37,273 nt of DNA. It comes from Flammeovirgaceae bacterium BBD 1991-12 (lineage in GTDB: Bacteria; Bacteroidota; Bacteroidia; Cytophagales; Cyclobacteriaceae). Where the stretch lies: positions 1 through 37,273 of the forward strand of contig LYSV01000056.1 in assembly GCA_001657315.1 (NCBI GenBank), given 5' to 3'. Shown here in pieces: positions 26,587-35,408 of this stretch (position 1 is its first letter; each line of letters starts with the position of its first letter). The notes under the pieces are model-generated. The model did not search any database and had not been told where the DNA came from. It was given only the letters and a program-made list of their open reading frames with translations. The position numbers were made by a program, and so were the translations under genes.

Positions 26587-27852
26587 ATGAATAAAATTAA
26601 AGTTGCTGTTGTTTCTCCCTATCCCCCGAGTAATATCACCCTTACGGAGTATGGATATTATCTGGTCAGGCACTTCGCTCAAAAAGATGAAATAGAAGAG
26701 GTAGTGGTGCTGACCAACCATTTGCCGGACAATGCGGCTTATGAAAGTGAAGACAGCAGAATAAAGCTGATCCCCTGCTGGTCATTCAATAGTTGGAAGA
26801 ATCCTGTTGATATTGTTAAAGCCATACGGAGGGAGCGTCCCGACGTAGTGTTGTTTAACCTGCAGTTCCTGCTTTTTGGTGATGCAAAAGTTCCTGCAGC
26901 ATTGGGGCTGATGATCCCATGGATGCTGAAATTACTGGGCTACCCTACGGTCACCTTATTGCATAACATCCTCGAGCAGGTTGACCTGAGCAGTGCCGGT
27001 TTTACTGATAACAAGGTATTACAATCGATTTACAGGTTTATTGGGAATATACTCACCCGTATGGTGCTGCAGTCGGATGTTCTGGGCGTAACCATAGAAA
27101 AGTATGTGGAGGTATTACGTGCCAAATACAGGAGAAAGAATATCGCTCTTATTCCTCATGGCACCTTTGAGATACCTCCGGCGCCCAGTTTTGATGTACC
27201 CGACGGACCACTTAAAGTCATGGCTTTCGGCAAGTTCGGTACCTATAAGAAAGTAGAAGTGGTGATAGAAGCAGTGGAGATCGTGCGGAAATGGACGGAT
27301 CTGGATATAGAAATAGTCATAGCTGGTACAGACAGTCCGAATGCCGCAGGCTATTTAGACCAGGTACAGGCAAGATACAGACATGTGGATCAGTTGACCT
27401 TTACGGGCTATGTGCCGGAAGAGGACGTAGCCCGGGTCTTTACTGAAAGCGCCGTGGCTGTATTCCCCTATACTTCCACTACGGGCAGCTCAGGTGTGCT
27501 CCATCAGGCTGGTAGTTATGGCAAGGCGGCGGTACTGCCCCGGCTGGGTGATCTGGAGCGTCTGATCGATTCGGAAGGGTATTGCGGAGCATATTTTGAA
27601 CCTGATGACAAGGACAGTCTGGCGGAAGCCCTCAAGGATGTTCTTACGGATAATGAATACAGGGAGTCACTGGGTCGCCAGAATTATCATGCTGCCGCCG
27701 GATTGGATATGGAGGACATTGCAGACTGGTACCTGATCCATTTTGACCGGCTCATTGGCAAAAGGGGCAGTACGAAAAGAGCAACTGCCCTGGAACCGGA
27801 GCAGACCATAAATCCTGAAGAACAGTTGGTAGGACAAACGGTGGTGGTATGA
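26587..27852 (+). CDS. GT4-family glycosyltransferase
   Basis: A 421-residue GT-B protein. The N-terminal Rossmann domain starts KVAVVSPYPPSNITLTEYG; the donor-binding half has FGKFGTYKKVEVVIEAVEIV, TGYVPEEDVARVF and FPYTSTTGSSGVLHQAGSYGKAAVLP. The canonical EX7E pair of GT4 enzymes is replaced by Thr and Gln (TTGSSGVLHQA), a variant known from some GT4 subgroups with 'SGVLH'; activity is therefore likely but not certain. There is no signal peptide, so it acts in the cytosol, probably adding a hexose to a lipid-linked intermediate. It is separated from the GH5-like gene by 209 nt with no terminator seen and is followed by a strong terminator, so it may be the last gene of the operon starting at 20549. 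Confidence 0.85.
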   Translation: MNKIKVAVVSPYPPSNITLTEYGYYLVRHFAQKDEIEEVVVLTNHLPDNAAYESEDSRIKLIPCWSFNSWKNPVDIVKAIRRERPDVVLFNLQFLLFGDAKVPAALGLMIPWMLKLLGYPTVTLLHNILEQVDLSSAGFTDNKVLQSIYRFIGNILTRMVLQSDVLGVTIEKYVEVLRAKYRRKNIALIPHGTFEIPPAPSFDVPDGPLKVMAFGKFGTYKKVEVVIEAVEIVRKWTDLDIEIVIAGTDSPNAAGYLDQVQARYRHVDQLTFTGYVPEEDVARVFTESAVAVFPYTSTTGSSGVLHQAGSYGKAAVLPRLGDLERLIDSEGYCGAYFEPDDKDSLAEALKDVLTDNEYRESLGRQNYHAAAGLDMEDIADWYLIHFDRLIGKRGSTKRATALEPEQTINPEEQLVGQTVVV

Positions 27853-27898
27853 TACATGAATGAAGATAAATTGGGTTAAGTTAAGTTGTGTTAGTCGG

Positions 27899-27932
27899 AA
27901 AGGCTGCCCTGGGTTTGGGGCAGCCTTTTTTA
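27899..27932 (+). terminator. Rho-independent terminator of the GT-C/GH5/GT4 operon
   Basis: AAAGGCTGCCC (27899-27909) and GGGCAGCCTTT (27918-27928) form a perfect 11-bp stem with an 8-nt loop followed by a T-run. It begins 47 nt after the GT4 stop codon. Confidence 0.9.
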
Positions 27933-28752
27933 TTCATTGCCTTTTTGCTGCTGATCGAATCCTGAAGCTCCGTTTTTATTTTTTGAGCAATGTGTCACTT
28001 TCTTTACCTGAAGTGATCAGGTGAAGCATTTTATGATACGACAGAGACCCGGTAGCGCTTATCTCTTCAATGCAATGATACCCTGGTTCTGGCTTCTAAG
28101 GTGGATGGTCTCACCTCATGATGCTACTCTATCTATGTCTCAGGAACAGGAGATGACTCCATGACATGCTTCGTGCAGCGTGAGACAGACTATATTGTAT
28201 GCAATGTGGCCCGAATACTTATAGTGACGATTTCTTATCAGGAAGCGACCCTGTTCATGCACATGCTTCTTAAAAAGGTTATGAAATAATGTGATCCTGG
28301 CTAAAAGGACACTTTGAACCGGAGCGGAGTTCTGCATTGGTCACAGTGGAACCAATGATCCCTGTATCAGCCCAACAAGCCATTACTACATTGAGGCATT
28401 GATCGATGTTGAAGTGAATTGGTTCCGTTAAGATTGTATCGCAGTGTTGGTATTATATCCCCCCAATTGGCATGAGTGGTATCGGGTGTACATTAGCTTA
28501 AAAACTCTTCCTTTCAGAAACCTGGCGGCAGTGCCGGGGATATGGACAGTTAAATTTGATAAACCTGAAATAGAAAATGATTAAACGCTAATACCGGGAC
28601 AATCCGGCGTCGTGTGCATCAGGAAATACTCAGCAACCAAGGATATTTGGATTGACAACTTACACGGTTACCCTTTCTGATTTTTTAATTTCCAGGTCCG
28701 GATCTTGACCTGACCAGGCAGGACTGATCCGAATGAGCCTGGTACACCCCAA
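27933..28752. other. Long gene-poor stretch
   Basis: About 820 nt without an intact gene, the only such gap in the window. It holds a possible decayed reading frame (28321-28584), a 9-bp inverted repeat GGAACCAAT/ATTGGTTCC (28348-28356 and 28418-28426), and on the minus strand a 65-codon frame (28140-28337) of unknown standing. No tRNA, insertion-sequence ends or CRISPR repeats are visible. Base composition is like the neighbouring genes and not AT-rich like the true promoter spacer at 31244-31331, which fits relic coding sequence. Confidence 0.4.
28321..28584 (+). pseudogene. Possible relic of a secreted or extracellular protein gene
   Basis: Read in frame from 28321, 36 codons (GAEFCIGHSGTNDPCISP... 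to NWFR), one TAA at 28429-28431 and 50 more codons to the final TAA at 28582-28584 give sequence of protein-like composition, ending LVLYPPNWHEWYRVYISL and VPGIWTVKFDKPEIEND. The aromatic, strand-like end resembles the close of a secreted beta-sandwich domain. There is no start codon in a sensible place, and further stops precede it. I do not recognise a family; chance is a real alternative. Confidence 0.25.
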
Positions 28753-28790
28753 TAAAAAATGAGGCTGTTCACCTTGTGACAGCCCCATCT
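28753..28790 (-). terminator. Terminator of the T9SS-secreted protein gene
   Basis: On the minus strand GGCTGT and CAC pair with GTG and ACAGCC (28763-28784, one bulged base), followed by CATTTTTTATT. It lies 30-65 nt downstream of the stop codon at 28820. Confidence 0.75.
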
Positions 28791-28819
28791 TTTGACATAC
28801 TTCGTCTGTACCTCAAACA

Positions 28820-31243
28820 CTATTCCATCACCACCAGTGACGAAGTATGCACTCCCTGATCACTCTGTACAAGTACGTTGTAAAATCCGCTTTTTAATGC
28901 CAGGTCCATTTTTACGATATTACCTACGCTTCCATTGAAAGCCTTATCAAGCACCATACTTCCCTGAAGGTTCACAATGCTGATCCTGCTGATCTGCGCA
29001 CTTTCCGGCAAACTAAGCGTGATGTTGCTTCTTGCCGGGTTGGGATACATCAGGAAACCGGTGTTCTTTGCAAGGTCAGTTTCAAGTGCTGTAACCACAT
29101 TCCTTCTTCCAAAAATGACATCCTTCACTGCAAAACTCACCTTTTCGGTATCTCCGGTCTGGTTCAGGTAGGAAAAGACTACGGACTGGACCTCTCCGAT
29201 CTGACCGCTTGTCCCATCTCCTCTCATAAATCCATTCAAATCCAATAACACGGTCTGGAAACCATCTTTATGAACCGGAATGGTCGTCCGCAATCTATTC
29301 TCCCACTGAACAAGTTCTTTTTCTATGATACTTACCTCTATCGGCGTGTTGCTCCTGATGTCAAACTGCAACGAGAGATAACCCTGAGGGTCCAGGAAGC
29401 TGTTGCCGGCTCTCAGGTTTCTGAATACATTAAGTACATCGGTGCTTTCACCTTCAATTTCAAAACCCCTTTCCACGAGATATTCTTCCTCCAGAGGTTG
29501 GATGGTTGATGGTGCAATTGAAAATAAAGTAACATCCGTAAATTCTTTATTGTAATCCACTCCCCAGGCTCCATCTGCCAGGTACAGAGCGTCATAGGCA
29601 TCGGTGGATTCCGACCGGATGGATATACCCGCATCGAAAAGAAATCCCGTTTCTACAATAATGCTTTCTTCCCGGCTGCCGGTCAGACTGATCGTTTGTT
29701 CAAACTTTTCACTATTTGCGAATTCCGTGGCTCTGATATTGGCACTCAATGTTACCTGCTTTGCTCCTGTTTGATTGATAAGGTCCAGGTGTAGTTTACC
29801 ATTTTTATATACACCTTGTTTTGCATATACTTTGGGCAATTCCAGAGATAGAGATGTGTTGTCAATGGTTTTTTCAGCTTCCAACTTATCAAGTACATAG
29901 TTAAGGGTACTGAAAACCTGTGCGGGTGTAGACCCCCACGCCTGAAAGTTGAGATAATCACCTGCAGGATAGTCTCCTATATTCCAAAGGCTAATGAGCT
30001 CATAGGCCTCCTCTGTTTCACGGGCCGAAAACCATGCAGCGTACTCCCTGTTGTTCTGATCTGTAAGTATTTCGGCATAGATAATGTCAAGGCCACGAAG
30101 GTTAACGTACCGTACATCATTCAGTGCTCCTCCATTCAAGCGGTCACATACGCTCTTGGTATGATTGTACACGGCGCCATCTGTGGATGTGACCAGGGCT
30201 GCGGATACCCGTTTGCTGTCGATGTAATAATCAGCGGCAAAAACTTCCCTTGCATTGGTCAGTTGGATGAGATCCTCCGGGCTGGATATCAGGGACTCCT
30301 CCCTGCCTGTAAATCCATGCTCTGGCAGGTATTCATGAACTCCGCTGAGGCGGGCATTGCTTTTATACTTGGCCAAAGAAGACTGTCTTACCTTAACATT
30401 CCGTGCGTTACCCGCTTTTGTTCTCATATAATTTCTTTGTGCTATGGCTGTGGCCAGCTCGCCGTTGCTCTCCAGGCCTCCGTTGTTGCCGGAGCTGCTT
30501 TCATCACTTCTGGTAATGGTGGCAAAATTGTCTCTGGAAATGGCCTCAATGGGATTTGCCGTAACATAAAACAGGGCATCATTAAAATCCTGATCACAGG
30601 AAGGCAGGTCTCTTCGAATGTCTTCAAATCCAAGTACGATCAGATTATTTTCAGTATCATTCAGCAGCACATTATGATATCGATCACTGGCATTACTTTC
30701 CGGGTTGAAGTCCGGGTTGGAATAAAGGATCCAGTTGCCACTACCGACACTGCCGCTGCTCCATGCATTGGCGATCAACACCCAACCTATACCCGTGTTG
30801 GGAGGGAAGGTGCCTATTTTAACCCGATCTCCCGTTATAAGGCCACCGCCACTAAACTGTTTGGAAACATTGGGGAAGATAATGGTCACCTCATTTTGTG
30901 GCGGAGCTGAAGTGTAGGGATTGCTCAGGTCATAGGTGTAAAAACCCAATACATTCCTGTAGCCGGCACCCTCATCCACAAAAGTTACCCACACATCCGC
31001 ACTGTCCGTTACCACGATATCCGTATCATAGCCAGATGAGATCAACTGTGGATTGTAGGTAGGCACGGGCTGGCTCTCAGGTAGTGATGCAGCAATATCG
31101 TCGAGCAAAGAGGAAGGCACATTGTCCCGGCCGTCCAGATAATCGGGAACCCCGTCTCCATTGTATGTACCCAGGTATTGGTATTGACTGTATGCCGACC
31201 CCGCCAATAGTACCATCAAACTCATATACAGTAACCGTTTCAT
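28820..31243 (-). CDS. T9SS-secreted DUF4114 (LruC-like) surface protein
   Basis: The 807-residue protein has a signal peptide (MKRLLYMSLMVLLAGSAYSQ), a short calcium-loop-like YNGDGVPDYLDG (27-38), a DUF4114 domain (about 90-230) with the signature VLGFEDIRRDLPSCDQDFNDALFYV, and a DUF4842/LruC-like middle. The C-terminus from 727 (NTGFLMYPNPARSN ... LKSGFYNVLVQSDQG) is a type A T9SS sorting domain, cleaved on export and often linked to A-LPS. The protein is therefore displayed on, or released from, the cell surface. It follows the flippase gene by 88 nt of extremely AT-rich DNA, so it may have its own promoter. A surface anchor or matrix protein for the polysaccharide made by the locus is possible (inference). 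Confidence 0.88.
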   Translation of the reverse strand: MKRLLYMSLMVLLAGSAYSQYQYLGTYNGDGVPDYLDGRDNVPSSLLDDIAASLPESQPVPTYNPQLISSGYDTDIVVTDSADVWVTFVDEGAGYRNVLGFYTYDLSNPYTSAPPQNEVTIIFPNVSKQFSGGGLITGDRVKIGTFPPNTGIGWVLIANAWSSGSVGSGNWILYSNPDFNPESNASDRYHNVLLNDTENNLIVLGFEDIRRDLPSCDQDFNDALFYVTANPIEAISRDNFATITRSDESSSGNNGGLESNGELATAIAQRNYMRTKAGNARNVKVRQSSLAKYKSNARLSGVHEYLPEHGFTGREESLISSPEDLIQLTNAREVFAADYYIDSKRVSAALVTSTDGAVYNHTKSVCDRLNGGALNDVRYVNLRGLDIIYAEILTDQNNREYAAWFSARETEEAYELISLWNIGDYPAGDYLNFQAWGSTPAQVFSTLNYVLDKLEAEKTIDNTSLSLELPKVYAKQGVYKNGKLHLDLINQTGAKQVTLSANIRATEFANSEKFEQTISLTGSREESIIVETGFLFDAGISIRSESTDAYDALYLADGAWGVDYNKEFTDVTLFSIAPSTIQPLEEEYLVERGFEIEGESTDVLNVFRNLRAGNSFLDPQGYLSLQFDIRSNTPIEVSIIEKELVQWENRLRTTIPVHKDGFQTVLLDLNGFMRGDGTSGQIGEVQSVVFSYLNQTGDTEKVSFAVKDVIFGRRNVVTALETDLAKNTGFLMYPNPARSNITLSLPESAQISRISIVNLQGSMVLDKAFNGSVGNIVKMDLALKSGFYNVLVQSDQGVHTSSLVVME

Positions 31244-31331
31244 AATCCTTTTATTTTTTTTATTCTATATAAATCAATTATAATTATTATCTAATTTATG
31301 GTTAAAATATATAATGATTTTTTATTTTCGA
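31244..31331 (-). promoter_or_regulatory. Very AT-rich promoter spacer
   Basis: Of 88 bases only about ten are G or C by my count, much lower than flanking DNA. It lies upstream of the T9SS protein gene and downstream of the flippase stop; an independent promoter is likely, though no TAnnTTTG match is present. Confidence 0.4.
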
Positions 31332-32657
31332 TCAATGGAGATCCTGCATCAGTGAGCTGTCGCTTTTATCAGATAACAGGAATAATCGATTTGGCTGTGC
31401 CTTCTGGCTGTGGGCGTGGACCATCTGATAGGTCAGTTGGCCCAGCAGGGCCAGACCCATGAAAAGGATCTGGATGTCAATTAACTGATGAAAACTATCA
31501 TGATATTTTAGCAGGCATATTGACTGGCTGATAGCAAAGATGCCGGTGATCAGCACAGGACGATAATTATTAAGGGAAAGGTGATAGTAGCTATAGACAT
31601 TGGCTATCGCAAAAAGTCCTGTGGCCAGAGCGTACTTCCAGAGGTAAGGTGCTATGTAAATGTATTCTCCACCAAAAATAAGGGTCACCAATATATCCCC
31701 TGCGACGTAGCAAACCGCCACTGCAGACAGCACCACCAGTGATATATAAAATACATAACGTGTGAGCAGATGCCTGTAGGGCTTGCCCTGTTTTTTCCGG
31801 TTGACCACATCCGGTAACAGCAGCATCACGAACATCCACGTAACAAAGTATATCATTCTGCCTATGAAGGACAGAGATGTATAGTATCCTGCTTCCAGTG
31901 CGGTAAAGGCGTGTTTTGCAAGAAGTATATCAAAATAGTTGATCATGATCTGTACTGCCTCATAACCGGCTGTGAAAAGGAAAAACCGGATGATAACACC
32001 CGTCTCATCCCCCAGAGCCTGGAACCTTAAACTCAGATAGATCTTTCCCGAACCAAGAGCCGATGCAATGATGGACAAGGAAATGCCCAGACCCACTGCA
32101 ATTCCGGCGGGTATGCGGAAGAAAAGTAACAACATAAAGGTTATGGCGAAACGACTCAGCATTTCCAGCTGGTAGGAGACGGACAAGGGCAGGAACTTTT
32201 CCCTGCCTTGCGTTAAACCACGTTGTACACTGAGTAGAAAATAGAAGGGGATGCCCGGGGCAAAGCTTCTTATAACCCATGGGGAAGAAAGTTGGAAAAA
32301 AGAAGACAAGGCGTTTGCCCCAAGCCATAGTGTCACCCCCAATACCAATCCGGTGGTCAGACTTATAAAAGCCATCCCACTGCTGAATTTTTCTTTGTTT
32401 GTGTCATCAAGGTCAACTATGTACTTTGCTGCAACGATCTGGAAAGTCATGCCCAGGAAAGACAGTAGCAGAAGGAGGTTGACCAGCAGGCCGGTTTCTG
32501 CAAAAATGGCCGGCCCCACTTCCCTGCCGAGCAGCACATTATAATAATAATTGCCCCCGTTGACCACCATGGAGCTGGCCATAAAAAGAACTGCGGGGCT
32601 TAGCCATTTGCTAAACCTTCTCTGTAGCATGCTTTTCCTGCGTAATAAAAACATCAT
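31332..32657 (-). CDS. MOP-superfamily polysaccharide flippase (Wzx/PelG-like)
   Basis: A 441-residue polytopic protein with 12 to 13 predicted TM helices and no soluble domain. The opening FMASSMVVNGGNYYYNVLLGREVGPAIFAETGLLVNLLLLLSFLGM and the later RGLTQGREKFLPLSVSYQLEMLSR have the pattern of the oligosaccharide flippase family (Wzx/RfbX, PF01943/PF13440), where helix 1 'yl.N.....llg...G...fg...l' is conserved. It should move a lipid-linked saccharide, or directly a polymer, across the inner membrane. Starts: ATG 32657 or 32654 overlap the STAS gene by 47 or 44 nt; ATG 32630 (MLQRRFSKW) reduces this to 20 nt. Downstream of STAS in one leftward unit. Confidence 0.85.
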   Translation of the reverse strand: MMFLLRRKSMLQRRFSKWLSPAVLFMASSMVVNGGNYYYNVLLGREVGPAIFAETGLLVNLLLLLSFLGMTFQIVAAKYIVDLDDTNKEKFSSGMAFISLTTGLVLGVTLWLGANALSSFFQLSSPWVIRSFAPGIPFYFLLSVQRGLTQGREKFLPLSVSYQLEMLSRFAITFMLLLFFRIPAGIAVGLGISLSIIASALGSGKIYLSLRFQALGDETGVIIRFFLFTAGYEAVQIMINYFDILLAKHAFTALEAGYYTSLSFIGRMIYFVTWMFVMLLLPDVVNRKKQGKPYRHLLTRYVFYISLVVLSAVAVCYVAGDILVTLIFGGEYIYIAPYLWKYALATGLFAIANVYSYYHLSLNNYRPVLITGIFAISQSICLLKYHDSFHQLIDIQILFMGLALLGQLTYQMVHAHSQKAQPNRLFLLSDKSDSSLMQDLH

Positions 32658-32919
32658 GAAAATGTGTCAGATCAATGAGGTGAACAAGGCGCTGGTGCTG
32701 GCAATTAATATAGCGAAGCTCTTTATTCAGGCGTCGCGCATTCATATGCATGTGGATAAGGGCATTAAACCCAGTCAGATCAATTTTCTCAATTTTTTTA
32801 AGGCAAACGGTAATAAAATCGGCCTGATCCATCTGATCTCTTAACCAGTGACATACCATGGGCACGTTATCCGCCGTGACCGGGCCATCCATTGAAAGTG
32901 ATAATTTTTGCTGTTCCAT
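32611..32919 (-). CDS. STAS-domain protein (anti-sigma-factor-antagonist fold)
   Basis: A 102-residue single-domain protein: an N-terminal strand pair, a helix, strand DFITVCLKKIEKIDLTGFNALIHMHMNARR, then strand ELRYINCQ and a helix with LVHLIDLTHFHDVF, the order of STAS domains such as SpoIIAA. Where SpoIIAA has DSSG with the second Ser phosphorylated, this protein has D47-L-T49-G50, so Thr could be the phospho-site. No anti-sigma kinase (RsbW/SpoIIAB type) is adjacent; the REC-HATPase protein at 36205-37269 is the only nearby HATPase. The gene overlaps the flippase start, implying coupled translation. A switch on polymer export is a reasonable guess. A TAnnTTTG match lies just upstream. Confidence 0.8.
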   Translation of the reverse strand: MEQQKLSLSMDGPVTADNVPMVCHWLRDQMDQADFITVCLKKIEKIDLTGFNALIHMHMNARRLNKELRYINCQHQRLVHLIDLTHFHDVFITQEKHATEKV

Positions 32920-32938
32920 AATGATTTGGTTTTTGATC

Positions 32939-32946
32939 CAAATCTA
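32939..32946 (-). promoter_or_regulatory. -7 element candidate for the STAS-flippase unit
   Basis: TAGATTTG on the minus strand matches TAnnTTTG exactly. Transcription would start near 32932, with a leader of about a dozen nt before ATG 32919. No good TTTG -33 box is seen. Confidence 0.4.
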
Positions 32947-33247
32947 TAATAGGAGTCTGCTCCACAGGGATTATTTCGATCATTGGTAGGATATTGAAGA
33001 CGAATGATCCACAGACTGAAGATCCCGGTCGTCCATTAGAATGGAAATACCAGCCGAATAGCGTTTCTGGGGGTTTTTTGGTCATCTTCGACTACCCATT
33101 CCCAAGTAGGAATGGCAGGCTTTATGAAGAACAAACAGTTCACGAGACAAATAGTGCAGCTCCTCTAAGGACAACTACCATTCATCGAAATAAACCTTCT
33201 GCAAGGCAGCTTCAGGGTACTTTTGAGCACATAAAATCAACTTCCTG
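32947..33247. other. Divergent promoter region of STAS and TPR-barrel genes
   Basis: About 300 nt with no established gene. A TTG-initiated 84-codon frame (32994-33248) ends in TGATG, one base overlapping the ATG of the TPR-barrel gene, as coupled genes do, but its protein is hydrophilic and has no recognisable feature. More likely this is the leader and promoter of the barrel gene. Confidence 0.35.
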
Positions 33248-35365
33248 ATGACTGTGGATCTCAATACTTTACTTTCCCGAAAACGAGGGAAATTATTCGG
33301 TTTTTTCCGGTTTTTTTTATCTGGCCTGACCCTTTTATGGCAAGGACCAATATATTCGCAAACCAGCATGGACAGCGGGTTTCAAATGTTGGAAAAGGGG
33401 AAATTTGAGGAGGCCAGATCCTTTTTCAAGGATTACCTGGAAAATGATCCTGATAACCCGACAGCACTCGTCTGCTATGGCCGGGCTACTGGGCTTGCAG
33501 GCAATGTTCCGGAAGCCCAGAATGTTTTTCAGAGGCTGATCCGGCAGGAACCCCGGAATGAGGAATTCCTCTTGAACATGGCCGAATCCCACCTTTGGGC
33601 CAATGATGGCAGCAGTGCAGCCTCGATCTACAGTGATATTCTGGCGACTAACGAGCGTAACTTTGTGGCTTTGCTCGGCTATGCCAATAGCATGTCTGCC
33701 CAACAGAAGTATGAGGAAGCTTATGAATATATTCAAAAAGCGCTGGAAGTAGATCCCACCAATTCCCAGGCTTTGATCTCTCAAAAGTATATTCGATTGG
33801 GCCTGGCCAACTTCCTGGCGTCGCAGCATGGAGATTATGACCGGGCCAGAGATATTGTGGATCTGAACCTGAAGCTACAATCTGAAGATCAGGAATCGCT
33901 CATGCTCAAGGCAACGATCCATTTGCTCGAGGGCAGTTTTGACGACGCGAGGGACATCTATCAAAACAGCATAGATAAAGCGCTGGATGCCTATACCGGA
34001 TGGAGTGTGGCGGAGCACTTTCTGGGGAATGATGAACAGGCACTGACTGTGGTGACAAAAGGTATCGACAAGGTGGCTGAAACCGGGAATGAAGATGATC
34101 TTTTCAAAATGAAATTACAGTATGTTACGGTTTTGCTATGGAATAACAGGATCAGGGAAGCTGACCGGTACCTGATAGAGCTTAGTGGGGAGTATTCGGA
34201 AAATACAGAGCTGCTGGCTTCAATGGCCGAGGTGTTGATATACATGTCAGACTATGCCGGGGGAGTAAAGAAATATCAGGAGTACCTGAGCCACGAACCG
34301 GCATCGTTCAAGGGCAATCTGGGAATGGCTGATGCCAACCATGCCCTCGGGCTGGACCATTTGGCGTATAGGAGAGCATTTAAGACCCTGAAATACTACC
34401 CCGGGCAGAAGGATGTACTTGGCTTTATTGACCGGCTCAATGAAGATCATGCACCTGCTGCCAGTGCCGAAGGGTATCTCTCGGAAACCAGCGATGGCAG
34501 TTGGAGAAAGCGGGTAACGGCAAATACCTCACTGAGTATCAGTCCGCTGTTTAAAATGTCAATGGGCTTCACCAACGAAGTTTTTGGTGATGAGCTGGGT
34601 GAGGGTGAAGCCACAGCAAGATCCTTTCGGTTTGGTTCTTCCTATACTTTGAATAAACGGGTAGGCCTTAGTGGTGTGGTGGATATTACAAGTGCCTCAT
34701 CACCCAATATCGATTTCAGCTATGTAAATTATGACCTCCAGCTCTCCTTCCGGGTGAATAAAAATCAGCAGTTGGTTCTTTCGCATAAAAAAGAGCTGCA
34801 AAATTTTAACAAGGCCCTGCTGGAGCGTAACATAATGATGGACCACTTTATATTGAAAAGTATTGCGTTCTGGAAGCTGGCAAAAATAGGGTGGTATTCT
34901 GAATACTATTACAGCAACTTCAGTGACGGCAACAGGCGTTCGCTTCTCTTTACCTCGGTATACAGAAACCTCCTTGACAAACCCCTGCTGAAGACGGGAA
35001 TCAACTATTCAACCATGAGCTTTACGGAAACAAAGCCTGAAGAATACTACAGTCCCGGGGAGTTTCATAATTTCGAATGGTTTGCCGGATTTAAAAAGGA
35101 CGAGACCAAAAATTTCAAACTGGGGATCAGCGCCGATGTAGCCTTTGGCTATCAGCTCAGTGATGGTGACGATCAGCCTGCATGGAGAATGAGTGCGGCC
35201 ATAGAGAAAGAGCTGGGCCGTTGGTTGCTGAACCTGAACGGGCAGCACAGCTCTATCTCCGCCATCAGTAACAACGGATTTAGCTTTTCAGGTGTTGGGA
35301 TCAATGTGAGATATCAGCTGACCAAAAAACCAGTCTTCTATAAGCGATATGCTGACCCGCAGTAA
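33248..35365 (+). CDS. Periplasmic TPR plus outer-membrane beta-barrel exporter (PgaA/BcsC/PelB-like architecture)
   Basis: The 705-residue protein has a signal peptide (hydrophobic 17-35, ending IYSQ), a run of about ten TPR units (36-410) with the familiar A/G/Y spacing (GKFEEARSFFKDYLENDPDNPTAL; KYEEAYEYIQKALEVDPTNSQAL), and from about 425 a strand-rich C-terminal domain (LSISPLFKMSMGF, FRFGSSYTL, VNYDLQLSFRVN, FSFSGVGINVRYQL) that reads as an outer-membrane beta-barrel. This is the layout of PgaA, BcsC and PelB, in which TPRs guide polymer and the barrel exports it. At 705 residues it is shorter than BcsC or PelB and near PgaA. It diverges from the STAS-flippase unit. Architecture is clear; orthology to a named system is not. 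Confidence 0.82.
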   Translation: MTVDLNTLLSRKRGKLFGFFRFFLSGLTLLWQGPIYSQTSMDSGFQMLEKGKFEEARSFFKDYLENDPDNPTALVCYGRATGLAGNVPEAQNVFQRLIRQEPRNEEFLLNMAESHLWANDGSSAASIYSDILATNERNFVALLGYANSMSAQQKYEEAYEYIQKALEVDPTNSQALISQKYIRLGLANFLASQHGDYDRARDIVDLNLKLQSEDQESLMLKATIHLLEGSFDDARDIYQNSIDKALDAYTGWSVAEHFLGNDEQALTVVTKGIDKVAETGNEDDLFKMKLQYVTVLLWNNRIREADRYLIELSGEYSENTELLASMAEVLIYMSDYAGGVKKYQEYLSHEPASFKGNLGMADANHALGLDHLAYRRAFKTLKYYPGQKDVLGFIDRLNEDHAPAASAEGYLSETSDGSWRKRVTANTSLSISPLFKMSMGFTNEVFGDELGEGEATARSFRFGSSYTLNKRVGLSGVVDITSASSPNIDFSYVNYDLQLSFRVNKNQQLVLSHKKELQNFNKALLERNIMMDHFILKSIAFWKLAKIGWYSEYYYSNFSDGNRRSLLFTSVYRNLLDKPLLKTGINYSTMSFTETKPEEYYSPGEFHNFEWFAGFKKDETKNFKLGISADVAFGYQLSDGDDQPAWRMSAAIEKELGRWLLNLNGQHSSISAISNNGFSFSGVGINVRYQLTKKPVFYKRYADPQ

Positions 35366-35408
35366 AAAATGCCGATGAAATGTAGCGGGTAGCTGATCGG
35401 ATAGATGC

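Noticed and set aside
28140-28337. Minus-strand 65-codon frame with a HEACH metalloprotease-like motif
   Set aside because: HExxH is short and occurs by chance; there is a stop just upstream, no signal peptide and no second zinc ligand pattern, and it lies antisense to the possible relic.
32994-33248. 84-codon frame whose stop overlaps the TPR-barrel start as TGATG
   Set aside because: It has only a TTG start, hydrophilic low-information sequence and no motif; the overlap alone is weak evidence, so it is mentioned but not called as a gene.
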